A DNA stretch of 36,088 nt from Oscillospiraceae bacterium. Its GTDB lineage: Bacteria > Bacillota > Clostridia > Oscillospirales > CAG-272. A program made the translations under genes and the position numbers. Positions 16,380-23,965 of this stretch are shown one piece after another (the first letter of the stretch is position 1; the number at the start of each line of letters is the position of its first letter). The stretch is from assembly GCA_015064135.1 (NCBI GenBank), contig SVSU01000008.1, positions 1 to 36,088 on the forward strand, read 5' to 3'. Under the pieces are notes generated by a model. It had not been told where the DNA came from and ran no database searches. It was given only the letters and a program-made list of their open reading frames with translations.

Positions 16380-19169
16380 ATGCTCAACCGAAACGACTGG
16401 CACTCCCTCTCTGCTGAAGAGACGGCGAGAGAGCTTAACGTGAACCCATACCGTGGGCTGTCCGAGAAAGAAGCAAAGCGGAGGCGAGGTGAGCACGGCA
16501 AAAACGGGATCTGGTATGTACGGCGCATGGAGACGGGCAAATCTCTGCTTGGCTCCGCCGGGGATCTTTCCACCGTTCTCCTGCTCATCACAGCAATCCT
16601 GGCATTTGTCTTTGAGGAACGTGAAACAGCGGCTGCCATGGCTATCATACTCGCCATAGGCGCCATTCTCCGTGTCGTCACCTATCTGAAGGCAAAGCGG
16701 ATCCTTGAGGAGAATGCCGCAGAGAATATTCCCACCGCAGCCCTCCTTCGGGACGGTTCCGTTACCCTTTTATCCTCCGTCCATATCGTACCCGGGGACA
16801 TCGTACTCCTTCGCGCCGGGGACACCGTTCCCTGTGACGGACGCATCATCTCCGAGGGTGAGGTAATTGTCACGGAGAGGGGTATCACGGAAAACAGAGA
16901 AAAGGTGCGCAAATTTGACACCATCCTTCATGCTGCTCCGGGAAGCGCCGCCATCCCTTGCGAGAGCCGCCCGAATATCCTATATGCAGGCTCCACGATC
17001 CTCGACGGTGAGCTTCGCATGATTGCCGCGGCAACAGGAAAGGACACCCTCGTCTCAAGAAAGCAGGGCGGAATTGAAATCCACGCCGGAGACAATCTGC
17101 CCATTATCGAACGTCTTTCCGAGAGATGCAAAAAATCCGAGCTTGTCATGCTTGCCCTTGTGGTGGTCATCTCCGCCCTCTCCCTCTTTTCCGGAAAGAG
17201 CGACTCCCTCCTCGCCGTGTTCTTCGGTGCTGTCTCCATGGCCGCCGCTTCCATGAGCGAATATCTGACTACCATCGGTTCAATCATCATCGCCGTCGTT
17301 CAGGGAAGCTCCCCCACCTCCCACAGCCCCCACCATCGCAGGAAACAGCAGGGAGCCATTCTCAAGGATTGTACGAGGCTGGAAAATGCCGCCTCTGCGG
17401 ACACCATCGTGCTGGGGGACATTTCCCTTCTGAAATCGGGTGGGGTCTCCTTCAACTCCTTCTTCGCAGAAGGTGCACTGCATCCAAAGGATACCCTCGG
17501 AGACAATGCAAAAAAACTCTTCCCCCTCCTCACCCTTGCGGCGGAAGCATCGGGAACCTGGGCACAAAGTGAAGCTCTCTCAAAAATCGGATGGGAGGAA
17601 GGGCCCGCAGAGCGCCGCATCGTTCTCCGTCAGGCATTCCGCCTCTTCACCGAGATGACAGGGGAAAAGATCTCCCAGAAAAACTTTGTTGTCGATCATC
17701 TCCCGGGAAGCGCCGCCATGGCAGCCGGGATCGACACCGCCATTATCCAACCAAACATAGAAAAAAAAGTCTCATCGGAATCTGACGCCTACGTTACCGC
17801 GCTCAGCGATGTACAGAGCATCCTCAACTGCTGTACTACATACAAAACCGCAGACGGAGAGGCTCCTCTCACCGATGAAATACGCCGAATCATCTTCACG
17901 GAGACCGCACGTCTCGAATTTGTCGGTGCAAGAGTCCTCGCCGCAGCAACCCGTCCCTCCCCCTTCCTGACCCTGAACAAGATCGCCACCATCCTCACGG
18001 GAATGTGCTTTGTAGGGTTCTTCTCCCTTTCCGAAACTCCCGAAGAAGGTGCCGCGGCAATGATTAAACAGCTCAGATCGGCAGGAATGCGCGTCGCCCT
18101 CCTCTCCTCCGACCCTGACCACGACCTTTACTACGGTCATGACCTGGGCTTGTTCGGAAAAGAAACGAAGATCGTCCCTCAAACGGAATGTACCGAAGCC
18201 CTGCGGACGGAAAAAAGCCTGATCGTCACCGTCCCCCCTTATACTCATACAGATACATCGGCTGACCTTACCGTATCCGCCCTCAGACGGCGCGCCCTTC
18301 GCACAGTAGGAGGCCCCCATGCCGCATTTCTCACAAAAGAACCCCTTGATGCCCGCGCTCTCGGAGAAGCAGACTGCGGAATAGCCGTAAGCCGTTCATC
18401 CCTGAAACCCATCCCCCAAGCCATGAAGAACAAGGCTGCCATCACGGTCTATCCCGAAGGTGAGGAGGAACACGGCGGCTTTACGGGGGGCATCACAGCC
18501 ATAAGAGAGGCGCGCAGAGGAATGATCAACCTCAGCAATGCCTCGGCTTATCTTTCCGTTTCTCAGCTTACGAGACTCCTTGTTGTTCTTCTCGGTGTGA
18601 TGACGGAATTGCCCATGCTCTCCCCTGCTGCCATTCTTGTGGGGGGACTCATTTTCGACTTCGGCATCACCCTTGTCATGGCATTTGAAAAGGCGCCCCG
18701 TGAGGTGTTCGCTATCCCCTGTGTCCCTCTGCCCGATTACGCGGAAGGACACAAAACCATGATTGGATTCGGGCTCTCGGCAGGCTTTCTCATCGCCCTC
18801 CTGCCCTCCCTTGTGAATGGGCTCGCCCCCATATTCCACGTTCATGCACTGCGAACATCCGAGGCTCTCTCCGTGGTCACCGCCGCCCTTTTCCTCACCC
18901 AGACGGCAATAGGCACCCAGTTCATGCGAAGAGGACCCTTGCTCCGACAGGGCAGCGGACTGAATTCGGCATACCTGTGCTGCCTCGGCACCTGTGTCGT
19001 CTTTTCCATGCTCCTTCTTTTTGAAAATCATACATCAGCCTTTATCGACGGCAGACCTGCCCCATGGTATGGTGCGATATTTGCGCTCCTCCCTCCCCTC
19101 ATTCTGTTTTTCATTATGGAATTCAGAAAAAACAGGCGGAAGCCGGGGGAGAAAAAAAGAAAAAAATAG
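16380..19169 (+). CDS. Degenerate P-type ATPase-like membrane protein (probable pseudoenzyme)
   Basis: An uninterrupted 929-residue protein with the layout of a P2-type cation ATPase. It has a cation-ATPase N-like segment (6-42), two helices, and an actuator-like domain with VPGDIVLLRAGDTVPCDGR (137-155). Helices 3-4 follow, then a large cytoplasmic region (310-725) and about six C-terminal helices, including LPMLSPAAILVGGLIFD (744-760). The enzyme signatures are lost. TGES reads TENR (170-173). DKTGT is absent where SADTIVLGDISLL stands (339-351). TGD is SSD (576-578). GDGxNDAPAL is replaced by KEPLDARAL (653-661), just before the conserved ADCGIAV. Helix 4 has no PEGL. Transport by the normal phosphoenzyme cycle is unlikely. 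The start is ATG 16380, since earlier codons lie in the repeat. Function unknown. Confidence 0.8.
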   Translation: MLNRNDWHSLSAEETARELNVNPYRGLSEKEAKRRRGEHGKNGIWYVRRMETGKSLLGSAGDLSTVLLLITAILAFVFEERETAAAMAIILAIGAILRVVTYLKAKRILEENAAENIPTAALLRDGSVTLLSSVHIVPGDIVLLRAGDTVPCDGRIISEGEVIVTERGITENREKVRKFDTILHAAPGSAAIPCESRPNILYAGSTILDGELRMIAAATGKDTLVSRKQGGIEIHAGDNLPIIERLSERCKKSELVMLALVVVISALSLFSGKSDSLLAVFFGAVSMAAASMSEYLTTIGSIIIAVVQGSSPTSHSPHHRRKQQGAILKDCTRLENAASADTIVLGDISLLKSGGVSFNSFFAEGALHPKDTLGDNAKKLFPLLTLAAEASGTWAQSEALSKIGWEEGPAERRIVLRQAFRLFTEMTGEKISQKNFVVDHLPGSAAMAAGIDTAIIQPNIEKKVSSESDAYVTALSDVQSILNCCTTYKTADGEAPLTDEIRRIIFTETARLEFVGARVLAAATRPSPFLTLNKIATILTGMCFVGFFSLSETPEEGAAAMIKQLRSAGMRVALLSSDPDHDLYYGHDLGLFGKETKIVPQTECTEALRTEKSLIVTVPPYTHTDTSADLTVSALRRRALRTVGGPHAAFLTKEPLDARALGEADCGIAVSRSSLKPIPQAMKNKAAITVYPEGEEEHGGFTGGITAIREARRGMINLSNASAYLSVSQLTRLLVVLLGVMTELPMLSPAAILVGGLIFDFGITLVMAFEKAPREVFAIPCVPLPDYAEGHKTMIGFGLSAGFLIALLPSLVNGLAPIFHVHALRTSEALSVVTAALFLTQTAIGTQFMRRGPLLRQGSGLNSAYLCCLGTCVVFSMLLLFENHTSAFIDGRPAPWYGAIFALLPPLILFFIMEFRKNRRKPGEKKRKK

Positions 19170-19260
19170 CCCACCCTGTTCCCAAAAATTTCCTTTTATA
19201 AAACCCCCGCAAACCGAAACTTTTCACCGCCCCCGTCGTCTATTGAGTGTAAGATAAACA

Positions 19261-19554
19261 TTGTTCAATGGGAAAACGGGGGTGGCGTATTTGCGAAGCG
19301 GAAATCGAAGGGGAAAAAGGATCGTGGGCATTGCCGCAGTGTCCTGCGTGGTGTGGAGCGCGGTATTTCTCACGGACTACACCCGATGCGAAAATGGCAA
19401 GACACCCTTTTTTGCCGTTGAAATCTCTCACACCGGTGAGGGAAAAACCACGTTTATCGGGCCCGGGTACAAAATAGTGTCCGAGGATGCCGACGAGGGC
19501 GCCTCCGTTACCATGACCATGTTCGGCAAAGTGATATCATCAAGTACAGAATAA
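19261..19554 (+). CDS. Small single-pass membrane protein, unknown function
   Basis: A hypothetical protein of up to 97 residues with a basic N-terminus (RSGNRRGKR), one hydrophobic helix (IVGIAAVSCVVWSAVFLTDY) and a short outer domain containing RCENGKTPFFAVE and FIGPGYKIV. The pattern helix, DY-RC, K-P-F, G-GYK-V recalls small anchored proteins common in Clostridia, but I cannot name a family. The start is uncertain: TTG at 19261 gives the full frame without a ribosome site, while GTG at 19324 follows an A/G-rich AAGGGGAAAAAGG stretch. The gene ends just before a terminator, after the P-type-ATPase-like gene. Confidence 0.6.
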   Translation: MFNGKTGVAYLRSGNRRGKRIVGIAAVSCVVWSAVFLTDYTRCENGKTPFFAVEISHTGEGKTTFIGPGYKIVSEDADEGASVTMTMFGKVISSSTE

Positions 19555-19555
19555 A

Positions 19556-19610
19556 AAGGAGATACCGACCGACTCCTCCGGTGAGTGCGGCAGTATCTCC
19601 TTCTTTTTCT
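19556..19610 (+). terminator. Rho-independent terminator closing the rightward block
   Basis: Stem AAGGAGATAC (19556-19565) pairs with GTATCTCCTT (19593-19602), then CTTTTTCTC. It separates the rightward block from the convergent SGNH gene whose stop is at 19616 and may serve both directions. Confidence 0.8.
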
Positions 19611-19615
19611 CTCTT

Positions 19616-20425
19616 TTACTTTCCCTGTTCCATTCCATCCATATAAAAGGGGGTTCCGATAAAAGGCACCTGTACAAAGTCCTTTATGTTGTGTCGGATG
19701 ATGTAATCTATGTAAGACACCACCATACGGGCGGTCAGCAGGTAGCCCATGGGGTTCATGTGGTCCACAAGATAGAATTTATCCTGAAACTCCTCATTAT
19801 ACACGGGAGCATACTTCATAAAATCCAGCACATAGGTATTGGAGAACAACTCAGCCATGTCGTAAAGAAGCTGAGCGTGCGCCTCGGCTCGGCGGATCAT
19901 CTCAGAGTCGTCTCCCCTGTCGTGGGGCATGGTCATAAGGAAAAATTTTGCTTTCGGCTGAATTTCCCGATATCGACCGATGATCTGTCCGTAGTCCCCT
20001 GCAAAGGTAGGCTTGTTATTGCGGTAGTCAGCCGTATCGATGTCAGCCACAGTGCCCAGTTCTAAGCCGTCGTTGATAATGTCGTTCACACCGAGAGCGA
20101 TAATATATGCCTGAGCCGCAAGGTCGTGGCTCCAGTAACCGTGCCTGTCGGCAAAGTAGTCCAGATAAATCCTCGCCGTCATACCGCCACTTGAGAAGTT
20201 GTACACCTTGCATCCTGCCATACGGGCAATGTACTGTCCCCATGAATAGTCGTACATATCGTGCCAGGATTTTCTCCCCTCACCGTTAATGGAAACAAAT
20301 TCCCCCGAGGAAAGGCTGTCGCCGATGCAGGCAATTGTGCGGAAAATACCCACAAATCCGCCGTCTGCCGGAAAACTGTCAAGAGGCTGTTCGGCAGGAT
20401 CGAAAAAAAGCTTGTTGATATCCAT
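19616..20425 (-). CDS. SGNH/GDSL-family hydrolase
   Basis: A 269-residue esterase/lipase-fold hydrolase. Block I is CIGDSLSSG with nucleophile S37, the oxyanion glycine is in FSSGGM (G80), block III is ALGVND with N114, and block V is VDHMNPMGY with D221 and H222 as candidate triad members. There is no signal peptide or membrane helix, so it is likely cytoplasmic. GGAGG lies 4 nt before the ATG. Likely chemistry is removal of acyl or acetyl groups from carbohydrate, but the substrate is unknown. It is followed downstream by a terminator and is preceded by the PTS EIIC gene on the same strand. Confidence 0.87.
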   Translation of the reverse strand: MDINKLFFDPAEQPLDSFPADGGFVGIFRTIACIGDSLSSGEFVSINGEGRKSWHDMYDYSWGQYIARMAGCKVYNFSSGGMTARIYLDYFADRHGYWSHDLAAQAYIIALGVNDIINDGLELGTVADIDTADYRNNKPTFAGDYGQIIGRYREIQPKAKFFLMTMPHDRGDDSEMIRRAEAHAQLLYDMAELFSNTYVLDFMKYAPVYNEEFQDKFYLVDHMNPMGYLLTARMVVSYIDYIIRHNIKDFVQVPFIGTPFYMDGMEQGK

Positions 20426-20518
20426 AAAACCTCCGAAATAATAAGTAAAAACTATCCTGTTTGTTTTAATTCTGCGTGATTTTTTAGTTTTTTATGTAAA
20501 CCTGAGATATACTGTCCT

Positions 20519-21541
20519 TTATGTATCAAGTTTCATGTCTCCGAAGCGAATCCAGCCAACCTTCCGCATGATCTCACATACGGCGAGGGAAACCACGGCA
20601 GGAAGAACAATACAGCAGAGCGCAACCCCTGCCCATGTGACCCCCTCCGTTCCCGAATCGGTGATAATGCCGATGGGGCCCACCATGCCGCAGGTTCCCA
20701 TGCCTGCCGAAACACCTGTACATTTCAGCTTGAACACCATGGTGGAAACGGGACCGCAGACCGCCGCTGCCAGTGTGGGAGGAATCCATATTTGAGGACG
20801 GCGGCAGATGTTGCCCATTTGGAGCATGGACGTACCAAGCCCCTGGGAAACCAGCCCGTTCCATTTGTTTTCGCGGAAGCTGCACACCGCAAAGCCAACC
20901 ATCTGACAACAGCAGCCCACCGCAGCAGCACCACCGGCAATACCCGTAATGCCGATCATGGCACAGAGGGCGGCACTGGAAATGGGCAGAGTCAGCACAA
21001 CGCCAACCACCACGGAAACGATAATACCCATAAAGAATGGCTGAAGCTCCGTTGCCGTATTGACAAACTCACCGAGATAATACATCAGATACGCAATCCC
21101 CGGGCAGAGGAGCCGTGCCGCACCGAAGCCCACGAGAATTGTCACTGTGGGAGTCACAAGGATGTCTACCTTCGTCCGTCTGGAAACCAGCATACCGATC
21201 TCTGCCGCAATGATTACAGCAAAAAACGCGCCTGCAGGACCTGCCGTGGGATTTTTGTCACCTATTGTAACCCCCAGCGCATTCGCCAGATAGCCAACCG
21301 CCGCCGATGAATAGATGACAAGCGGATGCGCCTTCAGAGAGTAGGCGATTGCCACACCGATGGCGGCTCCCGTCACCGCTTTTGCGGAATTGTTGATCTC
21401 ACAGAGGAAATCAAGCCCCAGGTATGTGCCCAGCGTGTTAAAAATTGTGCCGATGAGCAGCGATGCGAACAAACCCTGCGCCATAGCCCCCATCGCGTCA
21501 ATAAAATAGCGTTTCAAGTACGCCTTGATCTTTTCTTTCAT
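20519..21541 (-). CDS. PfoR-type PTS EIIC membrane protein
   Basis: A 340-residue polytopic membrane protein of the PTS_EIIC_2/PfoR group (COG3641). These resemble sugar-translocating EIIC domains but usually stand without EIIA or EIIB, as here. About nine hydrophobic segments are present. Glycine-rich motifs include MGAMAQGLFASLLIGTIFNTLG at 17-38, GDKNPTAGPAGAF and MGTCGMVGPIG. AAAGGA precedes the ATG. The upstream neighbour on the same strand is the HMA protein, 67 bp away, so they may share the promoter at 22060-22088. Transported substrate unknown; PfoR was first noted as a regulator of perfringolysin in Clostridium perfringens, and that link should not be assumed here. Confidence 0.83.
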   Translation of the reverse strand: MKEKIKAYLKRYFIDAMGAMAQGLFASLLIGTIFNTLGTYLGLDFLCEINNSAKAVTGAAIGVAIAYSLKAHPLVIYSSAAVGYLANALGVTIGDKNPTAGPAGAFFAVIIAAEIGMLVSRRTKVDILVTPTVTILVGFGAARLLCPGIAYLMYYLGEFVNTATELQPFFMGIIVSVVVGVVLTLPISSAALCAMIGITGIAGGAAAVGCCCQMVGFAVCSFRENKWNGLVSQGLGTSMLQMGNICRRPQIWIPPTLAAAVCGPVSTMVFKLKCTGVSAGMGTCGMVGPIGIITDSGTEGVTWAGVALCCIVLPAVVSLAVCEIMRKVGWIRFGDMKLDT

Positions 21542-21608
21542 GCCCTATCCTTTCAGAAAATGCTTTTTTGCTTTTCACATAATAATATTGAAAAAACACA
21601 GAACTCGC

Positions 21609-21983
21609 TCAGCGTATTTTTTCAATCCCCACCACTGTATAGCCTGCTCTTGAAACAATGCGGCGCAGGGTGTCGTCGGGAAGCTCCTCCTTCATGCGCA
21701 CGAGAGCACTTCCGTCCTTCAGATCCACCTCAGCCCACACCGTTCCCTTTGCATTAAGCTCATTTTCCACCTTCAGCTTGCAGTGAGAGCAGGTCATGCC
21801 CGAAATGGAAAGACGAACACAGTATTTGTAATTATCGGGGTGCTTGTCTGTGACCTTGATCTTCTTATCGTGGGTGTCAGTGCCGCAGCACCCCTTCTTT
21901 TTGTTCGTACACACCGCAATGACAGCAGCGGCAATAATGATCGCCAATACAACAATGACCGCGATCGTTGGCAGATATTCCAT
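21609..21983 (-). CDS. Membrane-anchored heavy-metal-associated (HMA) domain protein
   Basis: A 124-residue protein with an N-terminal transmembrane helix (4-24), a short Lys/Cys-rich linker (CTNKKKGCCG) and a C-terminal HMA ferredoxin-like domain with the metal-binding motif GMTCSHC (C65, C68). It probably binds Cu(I) or a similar soft metal at the membrane. The ATG at 21983 is chosen because GGAGG stands 6 nt before it; upstream codons in frame lie in the leader. No copper-exporting ATPase is adjacent. It is transcribed from a consensus promoter at 22060-22088 and may be followed by the PfoR-type gene in one unit. Confidence 0.85.
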   Translation of the reverse strand: MEYLPTIAVIVVLAIIIAAAVIAVCTNKKKGCCGTDTHDKKIKVTDKHPDNYKYCVRLSISGMTCSHCKLKVENELNAKGTVWAEVDLKDGSALVRMKEELPDDTLRRIVSRAGYTVVGIEKIR

Positions 21984-22002
21984 CTGATACCTCCGTATTG
22001 TT

Positions 22003-22017
22003 TTCGGAAACTCCGAA
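22003..22017. promoter_or_regulatory. Palindrome in the HMA gene leader, possible operator
   Basis: TTCGGA-AAC-TCCGAA is a perfect 6-3-6 palindrome lying between the promoter and the ribosome binding site of the HMA gene. A second, looser inverted pair CTATCGG/CCGATA is nearby (about 22018-22053). These could form an RNA hairpin or bind a regulator; which one is unknown. Confidence 0.4.
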
Positions 22018-22059
22018 CTATCGGCTCGGGTCATGTACCGCAAAAACCGATAATAGTAT

Positions 22060-22088
22060 ATTATAGTCCTTCACCGAAGCCTTGTCAA
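22060..22088 (-). promoter_or_regulatory. Promoter of the HMA-protein gene
   Basis: Minus strand: -35 TTGACA (22088-22083), 17 bp spacer, -10 TATAAT (22065-22060). Perfect consensus, giving a leader of about 70 nt before the ATG at 21983. Confidence 0.88.
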
Positions 22089-22165
22089 GTATTTTTCATC
22101 ATTTTAAAGCATTATTTTGTTAATTCAATAAAGCGAAAAAGCATGGCACTTTCCCTCATCCCGCA

Positions 22166-22195
22166 TTGACATCTTCCTCTATCCTGTGGTATAAT
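22166..22195 (+). promoter_or_regulatory. Promoter of the ABC exporter operon
   Basis: -35 TTGACA (22166-22171), 18 bp spacer, extended -10 TGG-TATAAT (22190-22195). Divergent from the HMA promoter. The start site would be near 22202, about 40 nt before the proposed translation start. Confidence 0.85.
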
Positions 22196-22240
22196 TAAAA
22201 TGTTCGTGAAAAAATTTAAAAATAAAGGAGGCTGGCTGCC

Positions 22241-23965
22241 ATCAAATATATTCTCAACTATATCAAACCCTTCAGGCTGAAAATGACCATAGGCTTTTCC
22301 ATCAAGTTTGTGGGAACCATCATGGACCTTTTCATCCCCATGCTTCTGTCCTTCATCATTGACGATGTGGTACCAACGGGAAATATGGGAAAGATCTTCG
22401 CCTTCGGCGGCATCATGGTTCTGTGCTGCATCATTGCCATAGTCGGCAATATCGCGGCAAACCGCATGGCGGCAAGAGTGGCACGGGATACCACGGAAAG
22501 GCTGCGGAACGATCTGTTCAGGCGAATCTCTTATCTCTCCGCCCGTCAGCTTGACGAGTTCACCATCCCTTCCCTTGAAAGCCGCCTCACCTCCGATACA
22601 TACAACATTCATCAAATGGTGGGCATGGTTCAGCGAATGGGTGTGCGCGCTCCCCTTCTCCTCATCGGCGGCATCGCCATCACCTTCACCCTCGAACCTG
22701 TGCTGACATTAGTGCTTGCTGCCCTCCTTCCCTTCATCGGATATTTTGTGTACACCATCTCCAAAAAAGGCATCCCCCTCTACAAGAAACAGCAAGAAGC
22801 CACCGATGGCATGACCCGTGTGGTCCGAGAAAATGCCCAGGGAATCCGCATCATCAAGGCGCTGAATAAGGAGTCCTCCGAGGAAGTGCGCTTCGATGGA
22901 GCAAATCAGGAGCTGAATCAATGCGAACAGCGCGCGGCTCTGACCATGGCGCTGACCAATCCTCTTATGAACCTGTGCCTGAATTTCGGTCTTGTGGCAG
23001 TCATCTTCGTAGGTGCTCTCCGCGTAAACAGCGGCATCACGGGCACGGGAACCATCATCGCCTTCATGTCCTACTTCACCATTATCCTCAATGCCATGAT
23101 GAGCGTAACCCGCATTTTCGTCATGGCTTCAAAGGGTGTGGCATCCGCAAACCGCATCGGCGAGGTGCTGGATACCCCAACCGACATGACGGCAGAGGAA
23201 AAATACGCGGCAAAAAGCACCCCTTCTCCCACACCGAAAATTGAATTCCGTGATGTGTCCTTCTCCTACAACGGTGTTGTGAATAATATCGATAATGTCT
23301 CCTTCAAGCTCATGCCCGGACAGACACTCGGCATCATCGGCCCCACAGGTTCGGGAAAGACCACGCTCATCTCCCTTATGATGCGGCAATATGACGTTAC
23401 AGAGGGGGAAATCCTCCTTGACGGCAGGGATGTGAGGGGACTCGGCAGGGACGAGATCTCCAAAAAATTCGGCGCCGCATTCCAAAACGATTTTCTCTTT
23501 GCCGATACCATCCGCGCCAATATAGACTTCGGCAGAGGTCTGTCCGACGATGCCATAGCCAAAGCGGTCGAACACGCACAGGCTGCCCCCTTCATTGCGG
23601 AAAAGGGCTTGGAGCATGAGCTTGCCATCAAGGGTGCAAACCTGTCGGGCGGTCAGCGTCAGCGAGTAATCCTCTCCCGAGCGCTGGCAGGTATGCCCGA
23701 GATCCTGGTACTCGACGACTCCTCTTCTGCTCTTGACTACGCCACGGATGCAAAGCTCAGGCTTGCCATACGCGAACATTACCTCGGCAGAACCACCTCC
23801 GTCATCGTGGCGCAAAGAGTCAGCTCCATCCGTCATGCCGACCTGATCCTTGTTATTGAGGAGGGGCAGATCACGGGACGGGGAACTCACGAGGAACTTC
23901 TTCTGACCTGCCCCCTCTACAAAGAAATCGCGGAATCGCAGATGGGAGGTGCCCTCCTTGAATAA
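22241..23965 (+). CDS. Heterodimeric ABC exporter, subunit 1 (degenerate ATP site)
   Basis: Half-transporter with six helices followed by an ATPase domain (574 aa). It has Walker A GPTGSGKTT, an intact signature NLSGGQRQR, but Walker B ILVLDDSSSALD has Asp (D493) where the catalytic Glu belongs, and the switch His is Gln (VAQRVSSI, Q525). This subunit therefore supplies the inactive nucleotide site. The first ATG (22283) would remove the N-terminal elbow helix and has no ribosome site. A strong AAGGAGG (22225-22231) instead sits 9 nt before an in-frame ATC at 22241, giving IKYILNYIKPFRLKMT, a normal family N-terminus. A stop at 22223 excludes anything further upstream. Likely exports a drug, lipid or peptide; substrate unknown. 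Confidence 0.88.
   Translation: MKYILNYIKPFRLKMTIGFSIKFVGTIMDLFIPMLLSFIIDDVVPTGNMGKIFAFGGIMVLCCIIAIVGNIAANRMAARVARDTTERLRNDLFRRISYLSARQLDEFTIPSLESRLTSDTYNIHQMVGMVQRMGVRAPLLLIGGIAITFTLEPVLTLVLAALLPFIGYFVYTISKKGIPLYKKQQEATDGMTRVVRENAQGIRIIKALNKESSEEVRFDGANQELNQCEQRAALTMALTNPLMNLCLNFGLVAVIFVGALRVNSGITGTGTIIAFMSYFTIILNAMMSVTRIFVMASKGVASANRIGEVLDTPTDMTAEEKYAAKSTPSPTPKIEFRDVSFSYNGVVNNIDNVSFKLMPGQTLGIIGPTGSGKTTLISLMMRQYDVTEGEILLDGRDVRGLGRDEISKKFGAAFQNDFLFADTIRANIDFGRGLSDDAIAKAVEHAQAAPFIAEKGLEHELAIKGANLSGGQRQRVILSRALAGMPEILVLDDSSSALDYATDAKLRLAIREHYLGRTTSVIVAQRVSSIRHADLILVIEEGQITGRGTHEELLLTCPLYKEIAESQMGGALLE

Noticed and set aside
17280-17400. Possible compensated frameshift near helix 4 of the P-type-ATPase-like protein
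   Set aside because: Both alternative frames over this stretch give Pro/His-rich peptides and do not restore PEGL or a hydrophobic helix. The frame resumes with recognisable sequence, and losses elsewhere are independent.
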